Shown here one piece after another: positions 21,717 through 33,150 of a DNA stretch of 38,675 nucleotides; within the stretch, counting starts at the first letter, position 1; each line of letters starts with the position of its first letter. The DNA is from Chara braunii (lineage: Eukaryota; Streptophyta; Charophyceae; Charales; Characeae): the NCBI GenBank assembly GCA_003427395.1, contig BFEA01000383.1:267144-305818 (forward strand). Direction: 5' to 3'. The translations under genes were made by a program, and so were the position numbers. The notes beneath the pieces were generated by a model, which made no database searches, was not told the origin of the DNA, and saw nothing but the letters and a program-made list of their open reading frames with translations.

Positions 21717-21780
21717 GGGGCAAATACCATGACAAGGGTATTTGCCGAAAGTTTTAAACATCGGACAATGTCCGACTTTT
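21717..21780 (+). other. Terminal double hairpin of element B
   Basis: GGCAAATACC (21719-21728) pairs perfectly with GGTATTTGCC (21737-21746). TCGGAC (21761-21766) pairs with GTCCGA (21770-21775), followed by C then TTTT. It is homologous to the pairs at 3069 and 30860. Confidence 0.75.
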
Positions 21781-22084
21781 CATTGAATTGAAGGACTTGA
21801 TGAGACTAACGTTTACCAAAAGTTCATTCATATTAACTTATGACAGAGAGACTGAAACTTTTTTTGAACTTTAGTTCAGTCGTTTGCGGTGTCCGAAAGT
21901 AATGGTGACAATTGGCATTTTTTAGCAGGGCCGCAGAGACATGCAGATGTGAAAATGTTAAGACTAGACGTAGTCTATTTAAAATAATGTCGGAGCTTAA
22001 GTAGGCTACAACGGACAACTATGCCGGGTATGGGGTCACGGCGCGGGCAGAAATGAATGCTTATTTATTAACTTTTTTTTAATT

Positions 22085-22120
22085 CGGCCCTCGGGATTTG
22101 ATTCCACACCGAGGGCCTAA
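22085..22120 (-). repeat. tRNA-derived module 1 remnant, element B
   Basis: GGCCCTCGG and CCGAGGGCC (9-bp stem) enclose a T-loop-like segment; the minus strand reads GGAATCAAATCCC. This corresponds to the T arm of module 1 in element A. Confidence 0.5.
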
Positions 22121-22282
22121 AAAAAAACGATGTTATGACTTGGGGCACCCATCCAAGCCATGGATGGGCAGCCTGCTACGAGAGAAGGGCAGGCAGGCAA
22201 GGCCTGCCCGACCACAAGCAGACGGACCACTGGGAACAAAGCCCTTCATATAGAAGGGTTGCTCCTGCTTTACCAAAAGCAA

Positions 22283-22350
22283 GTGCTAGCCCAGTAGGTA
22301 ATGTGTCAAACTCTCACGTAGCAGACACCAGGATCGAGTCCAAAGCGCCC
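22283..22350 (+). repeat. tRNA-derived module 2 (tRNA-Lys-like), element B
   Basis: GCTAGCCCAGTAGGTAATG (A box) and AGGATCGAGTCC (B box, close to GGTTCGANTCC) are at tRNA spacing. It is the best-preserved copy of the module. The acceptor stem does not pair. Confidence 0.7.
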
Positions 22351-22532
22351 TACTGTAGGCTAGCTCTTTTTAGTGGGAGCAACTTGGAAATGACTCATCG
22401 TGTGAAGCAATCTCAACCATAAGATCGAGAAGATCACGCGACCGATAATTGGCCGCGCGCCACGCACTGAAGAGCATGACCCGTGCGCAAGGACGACACG
22501 CATAAATCGAGAAATTGTCCAAAATTTTCCAA

Positions 22533-22615
22533 TCCTGACGGGATCGAACTTGGGTATGTATTTCAAACAGCTCGTGGGGTTTCCCACGAGCGTGCCAGGA
22601 TCGTTGACATAAGCG
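22533..22615 (-). repeat. tRNA-derived module 3, element B
   Basis: The minus strand has a B-box-like AAGTTCGATCCCGTC and, upstream, a GCTCGTGGGAAACCCCACGAGC stem. Orientation is opposite to module 2, as in elements A and C. Confidence 0.6.
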
Positions 22616-22689
22616 AACGGGGATTAAGAAAAGAAAAAAAAAAACTAAACTAAAACGACTCGGATGCGCCAGTGTCCCAATGGAAGTTG

Positions 22690-23006
22690 CAGGCGCCCGT
22701 CGTGAACGGACAACCGTTTTTTTTTTGGAGGTAAGTTGTTGTCTCATTTCTTTTAGTTTTTTATATTTTTCTTATATTTTTTATTTAAGATTTGTTTTGG
22801 ATTTTTTTCTTTTTCTTTTCTTTTTAGATTCCCCCCCCCTCGTTTTCCTTTTTGGTTGAGCCCGTTCGTTTTTATCGACAACATGATTCTTGAGAACTTG
22901 AACCTCGTGCCATTGGCGGCTAGGTACGCGCGTATGTGTTGGGTTGAGACTCCATTGACAGAATGAGCAAACTCGGATGAATCTGCGCAGGAACATGGAA
23001 AGATGC

Positions 23007-23037
<31 letters not shown>

Positions 23038-23496
23038 CTTCTTCTTCTGAGAGAGAGAGAGAGAGAGTAGGTAAGTCTCCGAATTAAAGACTGACACTCA
23101 CGTAACTTCCATTAATAGGATTAGCAAAATTGAATGAACCTTCAGCCGGAACGTGGGAAAGTGCGTAATCACTTCCCATGGGCACTGGCTGAGCCACTAT
23201 CATAGTGGTTGTGCCCGTTGCACGGCCATGCCAAACTGTTTCGTCGGACTTTCACCAACTTATCAGGAGGCTGAGACCACGACAGTCAAGTAGTGTGTGC
23301 GTGTGTAGGTAGGATGAGCAAAATTGAATGAATCTATTGCTAGAATATGGAAATATACGCTACAACACCTGTTCGTTTCAGGTAAGGGTTAATTATTTTC
23401 GGGTTTTTTTTTTTTTNNNNNNNNNNNNNNNNNNNNNNNNNNNNNNNNNNNNNNNNNNNNNNNNNNNNNNNNNNNNNNNNNNNNNNNNNNNNNNNN

Positions 23497-23529
<33 letters not shown>

Positions 23530-23620
23530 CCCCCTTCTTCTTCTTCTTTTTGGGTTCCCCTATGTCATCGTGATGCTGTTTACCTGCGCCCGTTCACTTG
23601 TTGAAACGGACTGCAGTCAC
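22690..23620 (+). repeat. Iterated polypyrimidine / GTAAGT / 50-bp motif modules, element B
   Basis: Three 50-bp motif copies (22962, 23120, 23311) alternate with GTAAGT or GTAAGG starts (22733, 23070, 23384), T-rich runs and CCCGTTC...GAAACGG-type stems (22860, 23210, 23588). A (TTC)13 run (23009-23047) and (GA)9 follow the first motif. An 80-N gap (23417-23496) falls within a T-run. Confidence 0.75.
23417..23496. other. Assembly gap (80 N) in a poly-T tract
   Basis: Unknown bases flanked by T on both sides; the phenylalanine-rich frame across it is an artefact. Confidence 0.99.
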
Positions 23621-23704
23621 CAACAACCTATGAACCTGACTCTGTGGGCGGCCAGGTGCGAGAGCGTGTTGCAGCACGGGGGACAAAGAGGTACTCGTAG
23701 TGAA

Positions 23705-24808
23705 CACATTCTCTTTCTCTAGGGAGCATCTGGGACGGAGGTTCGTTGCTTTAGAAACCACATCTGTTTTCGACCCAGAGTGGACCGTTCTATGTCGATT
23801 TGGTGAAGATGCTCCAACTTATGAGATCTGAGTCTTAGGCTCGGACGAGGAAAAGTACCCCATACCACTTCCTAGAGGGAGAGACATGCAACACTTTGAG
23901 TAATTCACCTGCTTAAGAATCATCCGCAAAGCAGTCTGTCATCCAAGAAGATAGAAAATGTATGGAGATGGGTGTACGCGTGCCTAATCTTAGGTCGGCT
24001 ATGGAGTGGAATGAGTAATTTTGGCCGCGCATCTCATCAAGTCAAAACTGGGGCAGTACGACTACCTTTTCGACTGTATTTATGTTATTGTCGAAAGTCA
24101 ACTCCTCGTTGGCGGTTGTAGAATTTTTGTGGAGTTCGACCCGAGGTGGTCGGATTTTATTTTGATCTTGCATTATTGGATGTATCTAATGATGATTTGA
24201 ATTCTTTCAGTTATCATTTCAGATTGGATATACCTTCCTATCGACTACAGTCGAATCCTTTTGATGTAATTATGTGTGGATGTTATAACTTTCTTTTGAC
24301 TGTGCGTTTAAGGGACCACGATTAATATTTGGGTTTCACGCTTGGTTCAGACCGTCCTAGTCGACAGGTGTACGTTTCGTACGTAGGAGATCAGCGCCCT
24401 AAGGAACGGACGACGTTCGAGTGCGCTTAGCGTTATGCAAGCGTATCTATACTACAGCGAACGAGAAAATGCCCTCGACTGATCTACCTCTACGATTGCA
24501 TCTGAAAGCTTTCACACGTGGGTCAGTAGCTCGGTAAGCATATGCCCCTAAGGGTGGTGATAACCCCTTAGGGAAGGCAAGTTGTGCCTCGCAGGAACCT
24601 ATCATTTCGTAGGGGACCGCATGAAGTACAACTGGTACACCCGGCTAGAGCAGCGAAGGGACGAAGTGACCTCCCCCGCCTCGGTGGTTCGCGGGGTTAT
24701 TATGCGTCATTCCGAAGTTGTTCTGTTTTTGTTTTGGTTTGTTTCTGCATGACATGGTAGGGAGGGTTCTCGTCTTTCACGAGAAGGCGGGAGCCGATGC
24801 GCTCGACA
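23705..24808 (-). repeat. End module T, copy 2
   Basis: Aligns with 18925-20039 in the same orientation: shared CATCTGGGACGGAGGTTCGT, GACCCAGAGTGGACCGTTCT, TGTCATCCAAGAAGATA, GGTGGTCGGATTTTATTTTGAT and the tip. It is diverged but collinear, so both descend from one ancestral element end. Confidence 0.82.
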
Positions 24809-25080
24809 ACGGATATCATAGATATCTCCTTCCAAGAAGTGAGTCATAATTACACACCAGAATGATAGACCCAATAATGCTCGTACTGATAGGGAAGTTT
24901 CTTCCTAGAAGTAAAATTAGAAAGCTCATTTAGTGCATCCTTTACCAACATTTCTGATGAAGGAATTCCTTTGCTTCTGATTTGTTTTTTTTTTCTCAGT
25001 TTCTCAAGGATGTTAAGATTCATAAGGCATACCTTTGATCAAGCCTGAACCTTCTCCAACAAGTAATGTCAATCTCCTTC
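24809..25080 (-). pseudogene. Upstream half of the repeated-domain ORF
   Basis: The minus-strand frame includes KDALNELSNFTSRKKLPYQYEHYWVYHSGV in two parts of one open run, then two stops, then DIYDI at the edge of element B. It resembles the start of the domain copies at 20.8 and 21.3 kb (RKK-FPYE...). The frame continues across element B to 21712 once the insertion is ignored. Confidence 0.5.
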
Positions 25081-26120
25081 TTCAGTCCAAAGTAATACCT
25101 CACACATGAAGGATTAGACACGATTATCAACTGCAACCTCCAGGAGAATCATGACTCAATAAGGATAATAAAGTGAATCTGAGGGTTAAAACATTGTCAA
25201 CAGTTTTCAAGCCCTAATCAAGGTTCAAAGTTGATGCTGACCCAGACTCGTTCCGGAGACGAAATTTTTTTATGTCCCCGACAACGACGTCATTTTTGTC
25301 GTACTTTTTCAGGAATGTCACTTCTGGTGACCAGAAAACCAACAGACTGTCACCCAGGATTTTGATGACTGTTGCAACAAATTAATAAATTAAATGAAGC
25401 AAATTCATTTCTATTGTGTGCGTCCTTCTTCGAGTGAGACCCTTCAATTACAGTTTTCACCGGTCCCCGATCTTAGGAATCTTTTATTATGATTTTGAGC
25501 AACAACGACAATGTCATGCATGTATCAAGTTTGTCATTTTATGAATTTTGAGAACTATGACGAGATCACAAAGAGCATAATCTCAAGCAACGTCAATGCA
25601 GAAAATCGGGACTGACTTACTTAATGGAAAAACAAGATAAATGAGGGAATGTGAGAACTCATAATAATATCTGAAAGTACAGATGAAAAAAAATGGCCAA
25701 CACTCGTCAAGAGTCCTCACTCATTGCTCTCAAGTCTCATTTTCAATCTCTCATTTGACTGTGTGTTTCTTGTACCTTGAGTCACATCTAAGTACTTCAT
25801 GAGATTGTGGCTTAGAGATATAGTCACTTAAAACCTGTGAGTTCCGCATACGTCAATCCAAAGCCAAAAATACGGAAGTCAAGCATAGCACATAATGCCT
25901 CTCATAAAGTAGGAAGATATGGTTTGGAGAAGATCCTTCGTTTCAGGTATCAAAACTCTGAGGGTTCAGTTACTGTTTCGTAGTCAATCTTTGCATGGGA
26001 AATATAGCTTTTGGCCAAATCAACCAAGTCACTCCAACAAGTACAATTTGTGAGAGGAAAAGGGGCTGGAGGCTTGGGGTAATCAATGTAGAGCTTGGGT
26101 CCAAAGCTACGGATCAAATT
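25081..26120. other. Unassigned, no gene seen
   Basis: AT-moderate sequence with no ORF above 60 codons until 25995. A stretch at 25230-25400 (GGAGACG, A-T-run, CCCCGACAACGACGTC) looks like the edge of another repeat, but I cannot place a boundary. A plus-strand frame from 25995 runs straight into the TC microsatellite and is not convincing. Confidence 0.4.
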
Positions 26121-26131
26121 TGTGTCACTTT

Positions 26132-27038
<907 letters not shown>

Positions 27039-27332
27039 TTATTGTTTTTTCACTATCTCAAGCGCTCTCTTCTTTAACAACTTCACGTAGAACAGAATGT
27101 CGTCATTGTTTTTTTCTTCACATCCCTCGATTATGTCTCGATAGAGAGAGCATGACAGCAATAACTTATTTTTACAATACATAATTTTTCTCTCTTGCTT
27201 CACTAAGGAAAAAAAAAAATTGTCTGCCTCACAATCTTGATTTATAATTAAGGATGATGCCGAGATCACTCTGCTTTCGGCCAATAAACTTAGCTCGAAC
27301 TGTTCGGTATATTCTACTACTAGATTCTCCAA
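27039..27332 (-). CDS. Hypothetical 97-residue ORF
   Basis: Intact minus-strand ATG-to-stop frame, Lys/Glu/Leu-rich, with no domain I recognise. Codon use and amino-acid mix look protein-like (SLYRDIIEGCEEKNNDDILF). It may be a fragment of an old element. No promoter or splice evidence. Confidence 0.2.
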   Translation of the reverse strand: MENLVVEYTEQFELSLLAESRVISASSLIINQDCEADNFFFSLVKQERKIMYCKNKLLLSCSLYRDIIEGCEEKNNDDILFYVKLLKKRALEIVKKQ

Positions 27333-27505
27333 TTATTGACTTCTTATTCACTTCCCAACAATCATCCTTCTGTTAGGGCTCTCAAATGGGTTATTTTGGT
27401 GCACGAGTTGGCAAAGGACTAAGTGTTACTCGCCCCTTCTTCCTGAAAAGGTAGAGGAGATTCGTTTCAAGTCATATTCTCAACAGTATGAGAAAGAGTG
27501 GAGCA

Positions 27506-27862
27506 TCAACTTACTGCCAATTGCAATACCCAAATATTGTTGGGGATATCCTTTGTGGCGTTCACAACGTGAATATTTGCACCGTATATCGCTAAATACT
27601 CCAACAATACCGAGGAGGAGAACCACAGATTACAGCGAAGTAAAACAATGGATCTCAAATTGAGTCTCTTGCTCATATATATACCACACACGCCACTAAT
27701 TAAAGCCTCCGTTTGTTTGTAATTATGGGTACCGTTTGTTACAGCTCCACCTAGTTGATCACGGCTTCGTTGTCTGATTTGATAAATCTCACAATTTGGA
27801 TGCCACAAGTAGTAACTTACTATAGGTTCAGTTTTGATAACTATGCAAAATATCACTCTCAC
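27506..27862 (-). pseudogene. Possible ankyrin-repeat fragment (118 codons)
   Basis: Open minus-strand frame with LLEYLAIYGANIHVVNATKD, which resembles the end of one ankyrin repeat and the D of the next. The expected TPLH is not present. Only one such unit is visible. It could be a degraded host or element-borne ankyrin gene, or chance. Confidence 0.3.
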
Positions 27863-29486
27863 CTTGTAAGATGCATTAGGTATCGTTGATAGTTGTCTCT
27901 ATTTGTTCATAGTGTAAAGCACAATACATGTTTCCCCCCGCCAAAATACCTCACTTTTGTTTTTACTGTCCCGATCCGTAATGATAAGGCAATCATCGGG
28001 ACATATTGATTTTGTCCATATACACCACAGGGAATAGACATGCGCAACTTTTACTCGTATACAGAACAAAATTGCGTCAAGGTTTCATTTGAATACTACA
28101 CGGAGCAAATCAACGTTGTGCATGTCCATTTGGGAGCTGATCAAAAGCTCACTACTCAGACTAACATTTCACCACCAATTCTCTCAACAATTGCATGTCA
28201 TTGAGATCTTCATTGAATGTTGTTAAGTCACCCTTCGAACGCTCTATGTGTAAGTGTTGAGTCTTTTAACATTTTTTTAATCTATAGTTTCCTTAGACCG
28301 TCGCAGGGAACATATCAAAACTACTGCGAAGCACGAATTTGGTTGCTAACTCTGTACGAATATGAATTATAGCCCCCTTTTGAACATGGTTTGTAATGCC
28401 ACTAACTCATATAGTTAGGTGCATGTGATCAGAGGTAACCTTTATCGTGATGCGAACGATGTATTATTGGAATAGACCTTTTTCACTGGTGACAAATTAT
28501 ACGCAGTCTCGAATAAATCGTGGGATATCACTGGTGACAAAAATTGTTCGAAGGCACTCATGTTACTGCAGGTAATTAAGTTTTACAAACAATTTATTTG
28601 TTATGCACATAGTAATAGGTCATTATCAAGCGCAGTCCTTGTCCATACACACTCATGAGTTGTTACTTGCAGTTAACACTCAATTGCAAAAATTTCTCAC
28701 AACACAGTTGCCCCTCCGCTTTTTAATCACCATCAAACACGTACCTGCCTAGGAGATAGGCAATCTTCCTCAATAAAACTTATTTTTTCCCCATTAGATA
28801 ATTTTTCGTAAAATTGTTAAAACTAACAATATTGATTTTAAAAGTCTCCCTGTTTCAAAGCTCAGCTCCTCCGGAGAATGGAGTGGTGCCACATATCTTT
28901 GACTAGCATGCCAGGGGGTAGTTAATGAATGTAAAAAACTTATGCTTATCATCTAGAATACCAAATTCAATTATTATTATTATTTCATTAATGATTGGCT
29001 TATGAGCATTATTATAAGGAGAGTGCATGATATTGTTCAACACTGACTTCATTCAAGACAAATGGAAAGGAAATCAAGGGTGTCACCCAAGAAATAAAGA
29101 AAATTTGAGAGAGAAAAGTCAGACATATCATTAGGAAAGGGTGAAATCTCCTTAGTTGGTTGGCTCCATCACAAACGTTCCAATGACTTATTGAGGGTTT
29201 TTCCTGACCAATATTTAAGTATTTGTTTGCATCCCTTAATTATTCAAAACATCTCTGACAATTTTTCGTCACATAGATCCGGGCTAATATCGAGTGTAAC
29301 TATATTCGAATTATTTTTACCTGACATTGTTAATTGAAACGCTCAGCCCCAGCTTATGACATACACGTATGAGGTCGTGATCACTCATGCACAAGTGCCT
29401 CATTGTCTAATCCTGGTTGTAATCTCAATGGTCTTGGAATATGTGAAGGCTAGTCACGGAAAGAGTTATATAAAAAAGATTGCAAA
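27863..29486. other. Unassigned, no gene seen
   Basis: No ORF above 60 codons in this stretch. GTCCCGAT (27969) and ATCGGGAC (about 27994) form an 8-bp inverted repeat with a short spacer. An ATT-repeat patch lies at 28972-28984. Nothing else is supportable. Confidence 0.4.
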
Positions 29487-30091
29487 CTAAAAAGAAACGA
29501 CAACGACAACTCTCTCCAGATAGCTAATCAGACTTCGGGTACCCACATACCCTCGTAGCTGACGGAAAAGAAGAAGAAGACATGGACAGATCATCAACCC
29601 CTTGCAAATCTTAAGCAATAACAGATTCAAAAAATCAACATCATTCGTAACTTCGTTTTCCTCTCGCGCGTTGACCTTCAATTAGAAGCAAATGAAAGCA
29701 GTCGACATAACCCGAGCAAGGTTAATTGCAAACACGGTGTGTACTCATGCTTATTATGCATTTCTCACAAAGGTCTCATGATTATCTCGCAACCATTTCT
29801 GACTCCGCCACTAATAGTTAGAAACCCACATAAGTGAGGGGAAAGTGATAACGGAAACTCGTTGATGAGGATGAAGCTATAAATGGTGGGCAATGCAAAT
29901 CAAACAAAGCATGAGTGGCGTCAATGAAGAAGTTCGCTCATAGCATGCCCACGAAAAGTTTTTTTTCTTTCTGCCTCACAACACTGTTGGTGCCCCACAC
30001 ATCCTATCTCGCCTCATTGTCACTCTCAATTTTGTCGTAGCCTTCACAAAACAGGACATAGGAAGATGCGAGTCATGCTATAGCGCGGGGA
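29487..30091. other. Unassigned, one short ORF
   Basis: A 64-codon minus frame (29487-29681) has no recognisable feature and is probably chance. No repeat found. Confidence 0.3.
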
Positions 30092-30189
30092 TTGCGCAAT
30101 TGGTGTTTGCAGAGGAGTCAAAGACTTTATCTTTTGAGTGCACGTATGTGTTCACGAGGGAGTATCATAAGGTCCTCTCTCAGAATAGT

Positions 30190-30690
30190 ACTCACTCCCT
30201 CGCAAGTTGACTATGCTTGTCTCTGCCGTGCTAGACAGTGCCCCACTTATAGCTACTTGCAATCACCTCGTGGTCGCGGTCTCATCGTCGTGGTGAACTG
30301 GCCTCCGGGCTATCTTCCACTGGCATCTAACACCTTGTTCCCTTCTGAAAGTTGATCCCCCTTTTCCACGTATGCTGAAACAGGGGTCAAAACAATAGAC
30401 TCAGGCAAATCAGACTGAGCGAGGAAGTCCTTGGCATCAACCTTCTCGAGAGCGCTCGCTCCTCAACCCATTCTTGAAAGGGCTAACTTTTGTTACTCTC
30501 ATAGATTTCATGGGAGGAAGATGACGTCAACAAAGTGGGAGGGTGCGTCTGTCCTCGTTCAACCCTCTTGAGTGTGTCTCTCGCTCTGCGCTTTTCCCTC
30601 TATCACGATCGTAACCGCCTCGCAGCCTCAGTCTTGTCGTCGTTGCGAACTGGCCTCTAGACCGTCTTCCACACCCTCTCCTGGTCCGAC
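30190..30690. repeat. Direct duplication with minus-strand coding character
   Basis: About 130 bp at 30195-30325 is repeated at 30565-30680 in diverged form; both contain a GCGAACTGGCCTC / GTGAACTGGCCTC core and GTCTTCCAC. Minus-strand open stretches include KDFLAQSDLPESIVL and VSAYVEKGDQLSEGNK (30310-30480). Protein family unknown. Confidence 0.45.
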
Positions 30691-30707
30691 GAGCGGGTGA
30701 TCCCATG

Positions 30708-30853
30708 TTAGGACTGGGTCTCCACGTCTAAATCGTTGGCCGCGCTCTCAACCTCTGAGTCGCGATCCAGGCGTTGTTGCTCTTGTTTCGTGGTCCCAGT
30801 AGAGGTCTCCACCTCGTGATACGAGATGGTCACCAAGACATCTACCGTTACGT
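30708..30853 (-). pseudogene. ORF fragment cut by element C
   Basis: Open minus-strand frame of 48 codons (TKQEQQRLDRDSEVES, NDLDVETQS) running from the edge of the LTR-like copy at 30854 to a TAA at 30708-30710. Acidic and polar, family unknown. The element probably interrupts it, but the other flank is not identified. Confidence 0.35.
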
Positions 30854-30857
30854 TGTC

Positions 30858-30930
30858 GGGGCAAATACCTTGACAAGGGTATTTACAAAGGTATTTGTCA
30901 GGGATTTTAAACGTCGGACCCTGTCCGACT
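30858..30930 (+). other. Terminal double hairpin of element C
   Basis: GGCAAATACC (30860-30869) with GGTATTTGTC (30890-30899, one wobble); a second partial arm GGTATTTA lies between. GTCGGAC (30913-30919) pairs with GTCCGAC (30923-30929), followed by a T-run. Confidence 0.72.
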
Positions 30931-31187
30931 TTTTCAGTGAATTGAAGGACTTGATGAGACTAACGTTGTCAAATGTTTATTTAGACATGATCTATGACTG
31001 AGAGACTAAAAGATTTTCGAGCTTTAATCTGGACGTTTGTGGCGTCTGGAAGTAATAACAGTAACTGGCAGTAGCAGTCGCGCGATTCAGGGCCTAAGTA
31101 GGCATCAAAGAATGGTCGCGCTGAGTATGGGGACGTGGCACGGGAGAAATGAAACGTTTATTTTTTATTCATTTATTTATTTATTGT

Positions 31188-31222
31188 TGGGCCTGCGGGG
31201 TTTGGCTCTGCGCCGAGGGCCG
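31188..31222 (-). repeat. tRNA-derived module 1 remnant, element C
   Basis: GGGCCTGCGGGGTTTGGCTC with CCGAGGGCC; imperfect stem equivalent to 22085-22120. Confidence 0.42.
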
Positions 31223-31407
31223 GGAAACTGGCGTTGTGGCCTACCTGGTTGGGTGACCGTCGAGTCGTGGCCATGCGGCCATTCAACGGGAAACAGGCCA
31301 GAAAGCAAGGCCTGCTAGGCCTTGAGTGGGCACTGTTGGGCCACGGGTAGGAGGGGTACCCAGGGCAAGCTTCTCATATAAAAGAGTTGCTCCTACTCTT
31401 CTCATAG

Positions 31408-31475
31408 TAGGAGCTACCCCAATAGGTAAGACTTCAGGCTCATATGCAGCAATTGCAAACATCGAACCCGACATA
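31408..31475 (+). repeat. tRNA-derived module 2, element C
   Basis: GCTACCCCAATAGGTAAGAC and ACATCGAACCC correspond to A and B boxes of the copies at 15468 and 22283, more diverged. Flanked by GTAGGAGCTA and GGCTAGCTCC, a partly complementary pair seen around all three copies. Confidence 0.58.
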
Positions 31476-31657
31476 TCGAAATTGGGCTAGCTCCTTTTGT
31501 CGGAGTAGCCTAATCTCGGAGCAGTACGGCCAATTTCAGTCATGCGATCATCGAGATCTTGCAGCTGAAATCAGTCACGTCGTAGATTGCATGCCCCCTG
31601 CGCAAGGATGACACTCATAAATCAAGAAATGGTCAAAAAAAAAATTATCTTTTTTTT

Positions 31658-31732
31658 CTTCGAATCCGTGGATTCGAACTCAAGTTTGTACTGCAACAGA
31701 TCGTGGGTTTGCCACGATGAGAAGTGACGGAT
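31658..31732 (-). repeat. tRNA-derived module 3, element C
   Basis: The minus strand reads TTGAGTTCGAATCCACGGA (strong B box) after an anticodon-arm-like TCGTGGCAAACCCACGA stem. Best B box of the three copies of this module. Confidence 0.62.
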
Positions 31733-31733
31733 T

Positions 31734-31734
<1 letters not shown>

Positions 31735-31782
<48 letters not shown>

Positions 31783-31819
31783 CCCGGGAAAAGGAGCGGC
31801 TTTTTTTGGCGGCCTTGTA

Positions 31820-31868
<49 letters not shown>
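31735..31868. repeat. A45 / T47 long inverted homopolymer
   Basis: A run of 45 A (31735-31779), a 42-base spacer that includes GGCCCCGGG and GGCGGCC, then 47 T (31822-31868) beginning right after GTAAG. The two runs are complementary in orientation and could form a 45-bp hairpin. Exact lengths are uncertain, as for any such run. Confidence 0.93.
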
Positions 31869-31871
<3 letters not shown>

Positions 31872-31959
31872 TTTTCCTTAGATTTTCTTTACTTTTATTT
31901 CTTCTTTCTTTTTAGATTCTTTAAATTTTGTTTTTTTGTCTTATTGTTTAAGATCTCAC

Positions 31960-32243
31960 GAAGGCACCCGTTCATTTTGACAAACGGGTTGCAATTGTGG
32001 ATGACCAAAATCAAATGAATCTACCGCCACATGACGACTACGTTTCGGGTGTGGGTTCCTAAACTACGAGGGACTCTCTACACACACGTAGGTGATTTTC
32101 AGTTTGCGAGGGACGGACGAGTCATTTTCTGGTGCTCGAACAAACTTTTTTTGCAGCCCCATTTGCGCTGCTAGTCGCCTCTCTTGGAGGGTTTTCATGA
32201 CAACTTGCTCGTCGTTGTCGACGGTCACGACCGTAGAGAGACT

Positions 32244-32306
<63 letters not shown>

Positions 32307-32720
32307 CTACCAGGCGGCTGGCCTTCCATCGATAGGAAGAGCAAAATCGAATGAATCCGTTGCTATAACATGAAAATATACACCGCCATATTGTTCCCCC
32401 TCCTCCTCTGTTTTTTTTTAAGGCTCATCTGTGCCCGTTCGTTTTGTTGAACGGGCTGCAGATGGGCGCTCGAGCCTGGCGCAATGGCGCCTAGATGCAG
32501 GTGCACTAGAGAAGAAGGGGGATAAGCTCTTCCACGTCACAGTAGTGTCAGTTCATTTTGGAACGAACAGCAGGCAGGTAAGTTTTTTTTTTTTTTTTTT
32601 TTTTTTTTGTGCCGTGTGTTTTTTTTGTTTTTTTTTTTTACTTATTCTTTTGCTGTGTGATAGGACTGCGCTTGTTCGTTTTGAAACGGCAGCAGTCACT
32701 GAACATGCGTCTGGATCTGG
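31960..32720 (+). repeat. Polypyrimidine / GTAAGT / 50-bp motif modules, element C
   Basis: 50-bp motif copies at 32002 and 32334 (AGAGCAAAATCGAATGAATC); stems ACCCGTTCATTTTGACAAACGGGT (31970), GCCCGTTCGTTTTGTTGAACGGGC (32432) and a decayed third (32670); CAGGTAAGT then a T23 run at 32576. An (AG)27 run lies at 32249-32303. Confidence 0.75.
32249..32303. repeat. (AG)n microsatellite
   Basis: Perfect AG repeat of about 27 units within element C. Confidence 0.96.
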
Positions 32721-33150
32721 CACCCTTCTTTCACCAGATACAAACGCAGGTGAAGATCTTGTTGAGCTTGGCACTAGTTGGACTGAAGTGCCCCGCCCCT
32801 TTGCTGCTAAGCAACGAGTTGGTCGCCTCACAGGCAAATGAGGCGATGAGGGGGGGAAAGAATAAGCAATGGCCACGTATGTGGCCGCGGTAGGTGATTA
32901 GGTGTAGGTGTGTATATGTGGTGCGCTTGTTTGATTTTTTAACAGGCTACATCAATTTTGGCTGGGTATAGCCATTTCCTGAAGCATGGGCCAGGGAAAA
33001 TGGTCAGATGCTTCTGGCATTGGCAGACCTGGGTTCCCCTAAGGGAACACCAAGGATTTTCGCCCTTGATCGTGAGTTCAAACCAAGGGCCCAACCCAAC
33101 TCCGTTTTTTTGGACCGTGGGATAGGCAGCTGCCCACAGTCCTCAGCTGG

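Larger units (their letters stand above)
21713..24808 (+). mobile_element. LTR-like element B (3.1 kb) with ACGG duplication
   Basis: Starts TGTTGGGGCAAATACC and ends GATGCGCTCGACA, flanked on both sides by ACGG (21709-21712 and 24809-24812). Removing it with one ACGG rejoins a minus-strand open frame within one domain copy, good evidence of insertion into coding DNA. It holds terminal hairpins, three tRNA-derived modules, polypyrimidine modules, an 80-N gap and end module T. Compared with element A it lacks the TATA, GC-repeat and AATAAA part (equivalent to about 16.3-18.9 kb). No ORF of its own is recognisable. Confidence 0.85.
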
